NCBI GenBank assembly: GCA_965656035.1
Contig: CBFHIO010000003.1
Coordinates: forward strand, 1 to 42,553
From: SCGC-AAA076-P13 sp965656035
Lineage (GTDB): Bacteria > Pseudomonadota > Gammaproteobacteria > Magnimaribacterales > D2472
DNA length: 42,553 bases
Direction of reading: 5' to 3'
A model generated the notes under the pieces. That model saw nothing but the letters and a program-made list of their open reading frames with translations, made no database searches and had not been told where the DNA came from. Positions 25,808 to 33,542 of this stretch are shown here, piece after piece (position 1 is the stretch's first letter; each line of letters opens with the position of its first letter). Made by a program: the position numbers and the translations under genes.

Positions 25808-26491
25808 ATGATTCATTTATACACAGCTTCAACACCTAACGGACATAAAGTCTCTTGCTTATTAGAGGCGTTAGAGATGCCCTATAAAGTTCATTCCATA
25901 AACCTTGCTGAAGGTGAGCAAAAAAAACCTGAATTTTTGAAGATTAGTCCCAATGGCAGAATCCCAGCTATTGTAGATGATGATAATGGTGATCTTTCAA
26001 TATTTGAGTCTGGTGCAATAATGCTTTATCTTGCAGAAAAGGCAGGCAAGCTTATCCCAAATGATGTTAAAGGAAGAGCAAATGTAACTCAATGGCTCAT
26101 GTTTCAAATGGGAGGCATTGGTCCAATGATGGGTCAAGCAAATGTTTTTTTTAGATACTTTCCTGAAAAAATTCAGCCAGCTATAGATAGGTACCAAAAT
26201 GAATCGAGGCGACTTTTTGAAGTTTTGAATACTCATTTAGCTGACAATGAGTGGCTGGCAGGAGAATATTCAATTGCAGATATTGCTAACTGGTGCTGGG
26301 TTAGAACACACAACTGGTCAGGTGTTTCAATTGATGGACTAACACATTTAGAAAATTGGAAAAATAGAATGTACGAGCAACCAGGAATGATTAAGGGAAC
26401 TAAAGTTCCAGTAGATAGAGAAAGTATTTTAAAAAGCAAAGAAGACGAAAAAGAATTTATTAAAAACGCACAAAAAATGGTAAATAAATAA
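25808..26491 (+). CDS. glutathione S-transferase, YfcG/YghU (nu-class) like
   Basis: A 227-residue GST. The thioredoxin-fold N-terminal domain begins with IHLYTASTPNGHKVSCLLEALEMPY, resembling the TPNG(H/R)K start of YfcG-type enzymes. ISPNGRIPAIVDD contains the cis-proline and FESGAIMLYLAEK the glutathione-binding Glu-Ser. The C-terminal helical domain spans about 88-210. YfcG-type enzymes have disulfide reductase and peroxidase activity. It starts 5 bp after the dehalogenase stop. Confidence 0.9.
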   Translation: MIHLYTASTPNGHKVSCLLEALEMPYKVHSINLAEGEQKKPEFLKISPNGRIPAIVDDDNGDLSIFESGAIMLYLAEKAGKLIPNDVKGRANVTQWLMFQMGGIGPMMGQANVFFRYFPEKIQPAIDRYQNESRRLFEVLNTHLADNEWLAGEYSIADIANWCWVRTHNWSGVSIDGLTHLENWKNRMYEQPGMIKGTKVPVDRESILKSKEDEKEFIKNAQKMVNK

Positions 26492-26502
26492 GGAAAATTA
26501 TT

Positions 26503-27117
26503 ATGTTAAAAGTTCACTTTACTCCTGGAACAAGGGCTGGAAGAGTTGTTTGGCTTCTAGAAGAATTAGGGCTAGATTATGATGTGAATATCATGCCTTT
26601 TACAAAAGAAGGTTTGAAGTCACCAGAACACAGATCGAGACATGCTTTAGGAAGAGTGCCAGTTCTTGAAGATGGAGATATTTCCATATTTGAAAGTGGA
26701 GCCATTATTCAATATATCCTTGAGCGTCATAAAGATGGTGGCCTAAAACCTAATTCACATTCTGAAGAGTTTCCATACTATCTTCAATGGTTTCATTATT
26801 GTGAGGGAATGGTTATGCCGCCAATGAATCAAGTTGTGGTTCAAACAATTCTATTGCCTCCAGATCGAAGAGATGAGAATGTGTTGAAGCAAGCACAAAA
26901 TCTAATTACCAAATCTCTTGGGCCAGTGAATGAAAACCTTGCAGATAAAGATTACTTAGTTGGTAATTTTTCTGCAGCTGATCTTATGCTTGGTCATTCA
27001 TGTTTTATGGCTAATAGAATGGGGTGTGTTCCTGAAGAGATGGAAAATATTAAAAACTATGTAGCGCGCATTGAAGCAAGACCGGCATTTCAAAAAGCAA
27101 TAACTTTAGGAGAATAG
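26503..27117 (+). CDS. glutathione S-transferase
   Basis: A second, different GST of 204 residues: LKVHFTPGTRAGRVVWLLEELGLDYDV forms the first strand and helix, HALGRVPVLEDGD carries the cis-proline, and FESGAIIQYILE is the glutathione gamma-glutamyl site. The C-terminal helical domain has AADLMLGHSCFMANRMG. It is preceded by AAGGA and its stop codon abuts the next ATG (TAGATG), so it is translationally linked. The substrate class is unknown; its divergence from the upstream GST argues against a recent tandem duplication. Confidence 0.88.
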   Translation: MLKVHFTPGTRAGRVVWLLEELGLDYDVNIMPFTKEGLKSPEHRSRHALGRVPVLEDGDISIFESGAIIQYILERHKDGGLKPNSHSEEFPYYLQWFHYCEGMVMPPMNQVVVQTILLPPDRRDENVLKQAQNLITKSLGPVNENLADKDYLVGNFSAADLMLGHSCFMANRMGCVPEEMENIKNYVARIEARPAFQKAITLGE

Positions 27118-27525
27118 ATGGAATATAAAAACAGCGTTAATCCAACCAAAGAACAAATGGAGGGATTTCTTGAAGGTGATAGCGAGGTACCGATTTCCAT
27201 GATTAATCTTCTAAAGTTTAAAGAAAAAGCTGAATATGAGGACGGTAGAGATACTAATCTAACTGGTGAGCAAGCATATGCTATATATGGCCAAGAAGTT
27301 GTTGAACATTTAAAGAAGGTTGGCGGTGAACTAATCTTTGGCGGGTCTATAAATCGTCTGATGCTTGGGGAAGTAGAAGAACTTTGGGACAAAGCTTTTA
27401 TTGCAAAATATCCTAGCAAAAAGGCTATGCTAAAAATGATTACGGATCCTGACTATTTAGAAAGCAACAAACATAGAATAGCAGGACTTGCAGGACAGCT
27501 AAATATAGAAGTTAAAGAAGAATAA
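27118..27525 (+). CDS. DUF1330-family protein
   Basis: A 135-residue protein with the dimeric alpha-beta barrel look of DUF1330/EthD-type small proteins: VPISMINLLKFKEKAEYEDG, then EAYAIYG-like GEQAYAIYGQEVVEHLKKVGGELIFGGS, and YPSKKAMLKMITDPDYLESNKHR. Function is unestablished; members often sit in catabolic clusters. The ATG immediately follows the GST stop codon. Confidence 0.75.
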   Translation: MEYKNSVNPTKEQMEGFLEGDSEVPISMINLLKFKEKAEYEDGRDTNLTGEQAYAIYGQEVVEHLKKVGGELIFGGSINRLMLGEVEELWDKAFIAKYPSKKAMLKMITDPDYLESNKHRIAGLAGQLNIEVKEE

Positions 27526-27552
27526 CTTTGAAGCAATTATAAACATTAAAGA

Positions 27553-27689
27553 ATGATCTCTGAACAACTAGAAAAGTTCAAACAAAAAATATTTATATTA
27601 AAAAAGAATATAAAGCACTTAATAAAAATGGCCATTCAAGAGTTAAAACTATTCTTGATGGAGCTGGGTGTGAAATATTATTAGGATGA
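27553..27689 (+). pseudogene. small broken ORF between DUF1330 and SDR genes
   Basis: An ATG at 27553 opens a frame (MISEQLEKFKQK...) that changes character at a run of six A (27584-27589). After it, the frame shifted by -1 reads a plausible protein-like sequence (KKEYKALNKNGHSRVKTIL then DGAGCEILLG) ending at TGA 27687-27689, 4 bp before the next ATG. Read without a shift, the ATG frame ends at TAG 27684 as a 43-residue peptide. The shifted frame alone has no start codon. A frameshift in a small gene of about 45 residues, or an indel error, explains both halves. Function unknown. Confidence 0.35.
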
Positions 27690-27693
27690 GAAT

Positions 27694-28497
27694 ATGGAAA
27701 TAAAAGATAAAAGAGTTGTGGTTACTGGGGCTGCTAGTGGCATTGGATATGCACTATGTGAGGAATTTTATGCAAGCGGAGTCCAGTCAATTGTGTGTGT
27801 AGATATGAATGAAGATGGCGCCAAGGAAATCGCAGAAAAAATTAATGGTGTTGCTATAGCAGCTGATGTATCAAATGAACAAGACATTATTAATGTTATT
27901 GAAAAAGCTAATGAATATTCAGGAGGAATAGACATATTTTGTTCGAATGCAGGGATTGGTGGAACTCCAATGCTTTTAGAAACTACTTCTGAAGAATGGA
28001 ACAATACTTGGGGCGTCAACGTAATGTCTCATGTGCATGCTGCAAGGCATGTATTGCCCCAAATGCTTGAAAGAGGTGAAGGCTATTTAATGAACACAGC
28101 ATCAGCAGCAGGACTCTTATCTCAAATAGGTGCAGCCCAATATGCTGTTACTAAATCCGCAGCCGTAAGTTTTGCTGAATGGGTAAAGATTACGTATGGT
28201 CAAAAAGGAATCGGCGTTTCATGTCTATGCCCACAGGCCGTAAGAACTGCGATGACTGCTCAAGGTGCTGGAGTTGCTGGGGTGGATGGAATGCTTGAAC
28301 CGGATGTAGTTGCCAAAGATGTTTTAGATGCAATTGAGAATGAAAGATTTCTAGTATTGCCTCACAAAGAAGTGAGTGAATATGTGCAAAGAAAGGGAAA
28401 TGACAGGGATAGATGGATAACTGGAATGCAAAGACTACAAAAACAATATGAAGATTTTTATGAAAGCTGGGTTCATGAAAATAAAGAAGAAAAGTAA
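27694..28497 (+). CDS. short-chain dehydrogenase/reductase (SDR)
   Basis: Classical SDR of 267 residues: TGxxxGIG cofactor motif as TGAASGIG (residues 11-18), acidic D near 37 at the end of beta-2 (VCVDMNEDG) favouring NAD, CSNAGIGG (NNAG position), catalytic Ser in NTASAAGLLSQIG, and YAVTK with the Tyr-Lys pair. A C-terminal extension of about 30 residues is rich in charged and aromatic residues. AGGATGAG precedes the ATG. It is the last gene of the dehalogenase/GST operon, and could oxidise the alcohol that a dehalogenase would release (inference). Confidence 0.92.
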   Translation: MEIKDKRVVVTGAASGIGYALCEEFYASGVQSIVCVDMNEDGAKEIAEKINGVAIAADVSNEQDIINVIEKANEYSGGIDIFCSNAGIGGTPMLLETTSEEWNNTWGVNVMSHVHAARHVLPQMLERGEGYLMNTASAAGLLSQIGAAQYAVTKSAAVSFAEWVKITYGQKGIGVSCLCPQAVRTAMTAQGAGVAGVDGMLEPDVVAKDVLDAIENERFLVLPHKEVSEYVQRKGNDRDRWITGMQRLQKQYEDFYESWVHENKEEK

Positions 28498-28514
28498 TTC
28501 ATGAAAAACTCATG

Positions 28515-28535
28515 CAAGCAGTGGCTTGGTTTTTT
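28515..28535 (+). terminator. candidate rho-independent terminator after the SDR
   Basis: CAAGC (28515-28519) pairs with GCTTG (28524-28528) around a 4-nt loop, followed by G and six T. The stem is short, so efficiency is uncertain, but the position 18 nt after the operon's last stop codon is right. Confidence 0.5.
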
Positions 28536-28593
28536 GGAATACCACATAAACTCCACCTTTATATAAATAATTCAACCTTTAATAGAAAAGAAA

Positions 28594-29430
28594 TTATTTA
28601 AAAATATCTAAATTTCTCTCTAAGCCCTTTATGCTTAGTGTCTTTTCATCATGTTTTGTAGTTTCAATGAGACATTGTCTCCATATGTAGTCTAAAAAAT
28701 AAGTAAATTTGATCCAATTTTTTAATTTTTCTTGATCCAGAAGAAAATTTTTATCATAACCATCAAATAAATAACCAATCTCCTCATCATTAAAATCGTA
28801 AGAAGAAATGATTGAAGCTAAATCAAAATAAGGACTATTGGCAGACGCATACTCCCAATCTATAAAAAAACATTTTTTATTAAACAAAATATTTTCACGA
28901 TTTAAATCATTATGAGAAAAAATTATTTGTTCTTTTCTGCAAGAGAGAGAATTAAAAATTTTGAAGCCTTGATTTAGATACCAATTATTTTGAATTTTGT
29001 TTTTAAGAATGTCTCTATAATTATCTATGAGATTTTCAAAATTATTAATTGCAATATTATCAATTTTTATTTCATGAACTTTCTTAATTTCTTTACCCAA
29101 GGAAATTAAATTCTCTTTTCTTCTAATATCAGAATATGCAATTTCTTTACCTTCATGAAATTCTCTTATTAGAATTCCTCTATCAAGATCGTGATATAGA
29201 ATTTTTTGATTTTGGGTTTTTGTTTTTAAGAAATTAAGTATCTGAAATTCTGAAGCTCTTTGCTCTTTCAACCAATTTGGTAAATCAAAATCAACCCTTA
29301 TTACAGATTTAATGTCATTAAAATTACATAGGAAAATTTGAGAAACTGGATCAATTTTTAAAGGTAAAATAATTTCAATTTTGTGATCAACTAATGCAAT
29401 TTGTTTATCAATTTTTTGCATCGATTTCAT
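28594..29430 (-). CDS. ThiK-like thiamine kinase (APH/choline kinase fold)
   Basis: A kinase-like phosphotransferase of the APH/choline kinase superfamily, 278 residues from ATG 29430. The catalytic loop SHNDLNRENILF provides the Asp base and metal-binding Asn, and FIDWEYA is the DFG-equivalent metal site; FDLASIISSYDF follows as in ThiK/LicA proteins. As the third gene behind a TPP riboswitch, after a TonB receptor and a PnuC-type permease, the likely reaction is thiamine plus ATP to thiamine monophosphate, trapping imported vitamin. Starts at 29421 (ATG) or 29460 (TTG) are also possible; all overlap pnuT. The specific substrate is inferred from context, not from residues. Confidence 0.75.
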   Translation of the reverse strand: MKSMQKIDKQIALVDHKIEIILPLKIDPVSQIFLCNFNDIKSVIRVDFDLPNWLKEQRASEFQILNFLKTKTQNQKILYHDLDRGILIREFHEGKEIAYSDIRRKENLISLGKEIKKVHEIKIDNIAINNFENLIDNYRDILKNKIQNNWYLNQGFKIFNSLSCRKEQIIFSHNDLNRENILFNKKCFFIDWEYASANSPYFDLASIISSYDFNDEEIGYLFDGYDKNFLLDQEKLKNWIKFTYFLDYIWRQCLIETTKHDEKTLSIKGLERNLDIFK

Positions 29431-30001
29431 CTTTAATTTCGATCCAAGATTTATAACCAAAATAAATAATTATTAGGTATACAAAAAATAATATTGAAGT
29501 TAAGAATAGCCCTCTTGAATAAAATAAAAACACAGAAATTGTGTCTATTACAAACCAATAAATCCAGTTTTCTAAAAGCCTCTTTGCGACCATATAGGTT
29601 GTTACAATTGCTCCCCAAGTTGTAAGAGAATCGATAAAAGGTAAGGCAGCATTTGTAAATTTTTCAAGCGCCCAGCCAGATGAAAATGCCAATAGAAATA
29701 TCAACGAAATTGCTTTAATGTGTTGGATTCTATTCCATGTTCTTACAAGAAGTTTTTTATTGCTTGGTATAGATGTTCTCCACTGCGTCCATCCATAAAC
29801 AGCCATAATGCAATAAAATATTTGCAATCCTGCTTCCATGTAAAGGCCTGCAGAATACATTACAAAAAAATATAGCAGGGAACTAAAAAAAGCTGCAAAC
29901 CAACAACCTATGTTCTGTTTTACTGCTAATAATAAATAGGCTATTGCAAGAATAACTGCTGCAGGCTCTATCCAGTTAGAGTTAATAAGGTTAGAAATCA
30001 T
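29408..30001 (-). CDS. pnuT: PnuC-family vitamin permease, probably PnuT (thiamine)
   Basis: Inner membrane transporter of 197 residues with seven or so hydrophobic segments. YGWTQWR and ENWIYWFVID are the paired Trp motifs of PnuC-family facilitators. PnuC itself carries nicotinamide riboside, but the TPP riboswitch upstream and the partner receptor and kinase point to the thiamine-specific branch, PnuT. Transport in this family is facilitated diffusion driven by phosphorylation inside the cell, which fits the kinase gene downstream. The start overlaps the TonB receptor stop by 11 bp. Confidence 0.88.
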   Translation of the reverse strand: MISNLINSNWIEPAAVILAIAYLLLAVKQNIGCWFAAFFSSLLYFFVMYSAGLYMEAGLQIFYCIMAVYGWTQWRTSIPSNKKLLVRTWNRIQHIKAISLIFLLAFSSGWALEKFTNAALPFIDSLTTWGAIVTTYMVAKRLLENWIYWFVIDTISVFLFYSRGLFLTSILFFVYLIIIYFGYKSWIEIKDEIDAKN

Positions 30002-32084
30002 ATCTCACTGTAATACCTAAATGCCTTGGGTCTCCATGTCTTTCATAAAGTGTATCAATAAAATTTGGAGCTTCATTTCCAAAGTAAAAACCTCTGGTTG
30101 AGTAATACTCATCAAAGACGTTTCTTCCCCAAATAGAGTAAGTCCATTGTCCATAAAAGTAACTATAGTTTATGTTTGTTAAAAGGTATGGTTTTGATTT
30201 ATTGTCATGAGAATCAGAATAATAAAAACTACTTTTACCCACCACATCAATAGATAAATTTGATTGATCTGAGGGATACCAATTCAATCCAATTGCATAA
30301 CTTTTTTTAGGGGCGTGAGCTTGCTCTCTACCCTCAATATCTGGTCGAGATTTCCAACTTTTAATTTCAGTTTTAAGTAAGCCAAAGTTTATAAACATGT
30401 CTAGATTTTTTGATAGTTGAAAATCCATTTCTAGCTCTAAACCATTGTTGATTCCTTCTGCCGCATTTTGAGTTAAAAATGTAAAAGTATTTGGATCGTT
30501 TAAATCAACCTGAGTTGAAATTAAAACTTGTTGATCTTTTCTGTCAGAATGAAAAATTACAGCAGCTAAATTAAGATTAAGTTTTTCAATTTTTGAATTT
30601 AAACCTACTTCATAGTTAGTTAAAAATTCAGGATCATAATAAAGATTTCTATTTTGTGAATTAGGATCAAGGCCAAGGTTTAAATTAAATCCACCTTGAT
30701 TGTATCCTCTTGCGATACTAAAAAAGATATTTGTATCTTTATCTATAATTTTATTAATGGATACTTTCCCGCCAGAAATTTTATCTGAGGGATTAAATGA
30801 TTCACCAAAAGAATCTGAATATTTTGATTCTGAATTTTCCCAACGAGCTCCTAATGTAAAATTAGTTGATTCATTGATTAAATAATTTAAATTTCCAAAA
30901 ATAGAAAAATTGCTAACATCAAATTTGCTAGACGATGAACTTTCACTTATGTAGGGACTATATGGATCTAATGGATCACCATAAACACCATCATCTTTTT
31001 TTAAATTTTTTTCTTTCGACTCAAAAAAATTTATTCCAACAACCCATTCATATCTTCTATAAGTTGTTAAGTCTGCTAAATTTGATAAAAATCTAACTTC
31101 TTGGCTAAAAGTTTCTCTAAATCTTATAGTTTCAGAAAAATAATCGTAAATATATGGAGCATGGGTTGCAGGATTGCCCCAGTCTGCATCATAGCTTAGA
31201 ACTACATCTGTATCTGTGAGGCTTGTTATGCTTTGAAATTCAAAATGATCAGCCTTATGATAAAGTTTTATGCCATAGGCATTAGTTTTTTGAGAGTCCA
31301 TACCTGGCCTATCAGATAGAGTGTTAAGACTTCCATCAATAGTCCAAATATCAGCTGGATCATCAAGGTGTATTTGAGTAACTAAAAGCTTTAAAGTTGA
31401 TTTTTCATCAATCTTCCAATTTGTCTTTAACCTGAATGTAGATTCATCTTTTTTTGAGGTGTCTGATTTTCCAGAAAATAAATTCTTTCTAAATCCATCT
31501 GAGTAATCTTTCCTTATAGCAATCCTATAAGTTACATCATCAATTCGAGAAGGGCCTCCAATAGCTATACCAGTATTTAAGGTTCCGTAAGATCCAGTTG
31601 TAATTTCAGTTACTCCTTCAAATACCTCTGTTGGATCTTTGGTTTGAATATAAATAAGCCCGGCCATTGCATTTGAGCCTATTCTAGAACCTTGAGGTCC
31701 TCTATGAACTTCAATTTGATCAACATCAAAAGTTGTTGCAATTCCACCTAGTCCAGAATAATCAATATCATCTATCAAAAAACCAACTGCTGAATTTGGT
31801 GTTCTTTCATATCCAGATCTTTCACCAATGCCTCTTATCTGAAAATGTCTAGCCCTTGAATCGCTAGCAGCAAAGTTTAAATTAGGTATCAGATAGGATA
31901 AATTTTCAAAATGCTTAATTGGTGCTGACTCAAGCTCTTTTGCGGTTAATACCAAGACGCTTGAGTCCTCTTCAATTAACTTCGATTGCCTCCAATCACC
32001 TTGAACTAAAATATCTTCGACATCGGCTGATAATAAAAAGACTGGAAATATAAAAAGAATAAAATAATTTTTAATGGTATTCAT
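29991..32084 (-). CDS. TonB-dependent receptor, predicted thiamine uptake
   Basis: A 697-residue outer membrane receptor. A signal peptide (about 1-20) precedes a short plug: VEDILVQGDWRQ at the TonB-box position, then LIPNLNFAASDSRARHFQIRGIGERSGYERTPNSAVGFLIDDIDYSG and IEVHRGPQGSRIGSNAMAGLIYIQTKDP. The barrel ends in a terminal Phe. It is the first gene behind the TPP riboswitch, so the substrate is predicted to be thiamine or a phosphorylated or precursor form. The ATG at 32084 lies at the base of the riboswitch P1 stem and the ribosome binding site GGAGG (32091-32095) is within the aptamer. Confidence 0.9.
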   Translation of the reverse strand: MNTIKNYFILFIFPVFLLSADVEDILVQGDWRQSKLIEEDSSVLVLTAKELESAPIKHFENLSYLIPNLNFAASDSRARHFQIRGIGERSGYERTPNSAVGFLIDDIDYSGLGGIATTFDVDQIEVHRGPQGSRIGSNAMAGLIYIQTKDPTEVFEGVTEITTGSYGTLNTGIAIGGPSRIDDVTYRIAIRKDYSDGFRKNLFSGKSDTSKKDESTFRLKTNWKIDEKSTLKLLVTQIHLDDPADIWTIDGSLNTLSDRPGMDSQKTNAYGIKLYHKADHFEFQSITSLTDTDVVLSYDADWGNPATHAPYIYDYFSETIRFRETFSQEVRFLSNLADLTTYRRYEWVVGINFFESKEKNLKKDDGVYGDPLDPYSPYISESSSSSKFDVSNFSIFGNLNYLINESTNFTLGARWENSESKYSDSFGESFNPSDKISGGKVSINKIIDKDTNIFFSIARGYNQGGFNLNLGLDPNSQNRNLYYDPEFLTNYEVGLNSKIEKLNLNLAAVIFHSDRKDQQVLISTQVDLNDPNTFTFLTQNAAEGINNGLELEMDFQLSKNLDMFINFGLLKTEIKSWKSRPDIEGREQAHAPKKSYAIGLNWYPSDQSNLSIDVVGKSSFYYSDSHDNKSKPYLLTNINYSYFYGQWTYSIWGRNVFDEYYSTRGFYFGNEAPNFIDTLYERHGDPRHLGITVRYDF

Positions 32085-32168
32085 GCAATTCCTCCGCCAC
32101 TATTATATGGATCAGGTTCAAAGAGTTTCTTTGTAAAAAGATCTCAGGCTAAAGCCACCCCTTTGCAG
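32084..32168 (-). promoter_or_regulatory. TPP riboswitch (THI element)
   Basis: On the minus strand the conserved TPP aptamer blocks appear in order: GGGGTG, CTGAGA (32142-32147), TTTGAACCTGATC (32110-32122), ATAATAGTGGCGGAGGAA. P1 is formed by TGCAA (32063+100, i.e. 32163-32167) and TTGCA (32084-32088), whose last base is the A of the start codon. The GGAGG at 32091-32095 is both part of the conserved 3' aptamer strand and the Shine-Dalgarno, 6 nt from the ATG. TPP binding would therefore hide the ribosome binding site directly, without a separate expression platform. Confidence 0.93.
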
Positions 32169-32251
32169 TTAAATATAATGATATAAGTTTTTAAATGCTG
32201 ATGCTATAGCTATTCAATAGAATTATTATTGGCAGTCAAATTCATGCCACA

Positions 32252-32617
32252 TTAGATATTTTTAATACTATGCTCAAAATTAGATCCATCAAATTCAAAA
32301 ATTTTTTTAACTGAAGGGGGATTATTCACACACCTCAGATTGATGCTGTACATATCAGGATGAGATCTTGGTTGATAAAAACTCTTTATTCCACAAATTT
32401 TGCAAAAAAGATGTTCAGCATTTTTGGTTCCAAATTTATATGAAGAAATTTCCTGATTGCCTGAAAGTAAATTAAAGTCTTTATGTTTTATAAATAAATG
32501 TTGGTAGTCATACGGTTTGCATATTGAGCAATTGCATTTCCAAATTTCAACTAACTTTTCAGATAAAAATTTAAATTTAATTGCTCCGCAATGGCAATTA
32601 CCATTATATTCTTCCAT
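32252..32617 (-). CDS. GFA-family (CENP-V/GFA domain) zinc protein
   Basis: A 121-residue protein of the GFA family (named after glutathione-dependent formaldehyde-activating enzyme). The zinc-binding cysteines are at C8 and C10 (CHC), C28, C30 and C33 (CNCSIC) and C72 and C75 (CKIC), followed by GIKSFYQPRSHPD. The biochemical role of most members is unknown. No Shine-Dalgarno; TATTCT ends 7 nt before the ATG. It is divergent from the DUF3237 gene. Confidence 0.88.
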   Translation of the reverse strand: MEEYNGNCHCGAIKFKFLSEKLVEIWKCNCSICKPYDYQHLFIKHKDFNLLSGNQEISSYKFGTKNAEHLFCKICGIKSFYQPRSHPDMYSINLRCVNNPPSVKKIFEFDGSNFEHSIKNI

Positions 32618-32738
32618 TAAATTAGAATAGCATTTTTAAAAAATATTAGTTGAAATTAGAAAGCATCCAATAATTCTGCTTTGGTTGGCTCTTCTACTAT
32701 ATTTCGTTAATTTTTTTAATCTAGTTAAGTAACAGTCA

Positions 32739-32749
32739 TGCTATATAAT
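32739..32749 (+). promoter_or_regulatory. extended -10 element upstream of the DUF3237 gene
   Basis: TGC followed by TATATAAT: a TG dinucleotide one base before a -10-like hexamer, with a perfect TATAAT at 32744-32749. No convincing -35 is seen. Confidence 0.4.
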
Positions 32750-32799
32750 AGTGGTATCAAATCTAACTAATCCTAAATATGGCAAGAGGATTTAATAAA

Positions 32800-33273
32800 A
32801 TGAAAAGAGAAGCCAAACTCACTATGAATCATTTGATGACTCTTTCGTTGGATGTGGATACAAAAGCATCTCAAACAATTGGAAGGATTAAAAAAGCGAC
32901 TAGATTAATTGTACCAATAGCATCAGGGCATTTTTCTGGTGACAAGCTAAATGGCAAGATACTTCCAGGCGGTGCAGATTGGGTTTTGTTGCGTGACGAT
33001 GGCGTGATGGAAATTGACGTTAGATTGGTGCTTGAAACCATTGAAAGCGCTTTGATCTACCTAACCTATCAAGGAAGATTCATAGCTTCTAAGTCAGTCA
33101 TGGCTCAAATGCAAGCTGGAGAAAAAATCTCACCAGATGAGTATTCTCTTGCCGTGACTGCAAGGTTTGAATCAGGCCATCCTGATTTTCTTTGGGTTAA
33201 TGACGCCATAGTAATTGCAACGGGCAACCAATCTGGCTTTAATCCTACCTATGAGTTTTTCTCGATTAGTTAG
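32800..33273 (+). CDS. DUF3237 family protein
   Basis: A 157-residue protein resembling DUF3237 members: HLMTLSLDVD, GRIKKATRLIVPIASGHFSGDKLNGKILPGGADWVLLRDDGVMEIDVRLVLET, and YLTYQGRF. Function unknown; some relatives lie in aromatic or steroid catabolic clusters. The start at 32800 is preferred over the in-frame ATG at 32779 because AAGAGGA (32784-32790) lies 9 nt before it, whereas the upstream ATG has no ribosome binding site. Confidence 0.75.
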   Translation: MKREAKLTMNHLMTLSLDVDTKASQTIGRIKKATRLIVPIASGHFSGDKLNGKILPGGADWVLLRDDGVMEIDVRLVLETIESALIYLTYQGRFIASKSVMAQMQAGEKISPDEYSLAVTARFESGHPDFLWVNDAIVIATGNQSGFNPTYEFFSIS

Positions 33274-33397
33274 AGTTAAGTTTTTAATACAAGTTATAAA
33301 GAGTAAGAGCCACCTATCAAAGCAAGCTGTTTGTTACTAAATATTGCTAAGCCATTTTTCTTGTAGGCTTCTTTCGACAAAACATTTCTCTGGAAAT

Positions 33398-33475
<78 letters not shown>

Positions 33476-33542
33476 GTATTGAACGGTGTCGCATTTTAAC
33501 GTTTATCTATTAAAGATTAAAGAGAAAATAACAGCTTATTTG

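Noticed and set aside
25808..27117. Tandem duplication of GST genes
   Set aside because: The two proteins differ in N-terminal motif, length and C-terminal domain; they look like different GST classes, not recent copies.
27553..27684. Intact 43-residue ORF reading without frameshift
   Set aside because: After the six-A run the unshifted frame is Lys/Leu/Ile-rich and unconvincing, while the shifted frame looks more protein-like and ends at an operon-like distance from the next start.
28501..28566. 21-codon ATG frame after the SDR
   Set aside because: Too short, no ribosome site, and it covers the candidate terminator hairpin.
33274..33397. Possible attachment-site remnant beside tRNA-Ile
   Set aside because: No repeat of the tRNA 3' end and no integrase or phage gene in the window.
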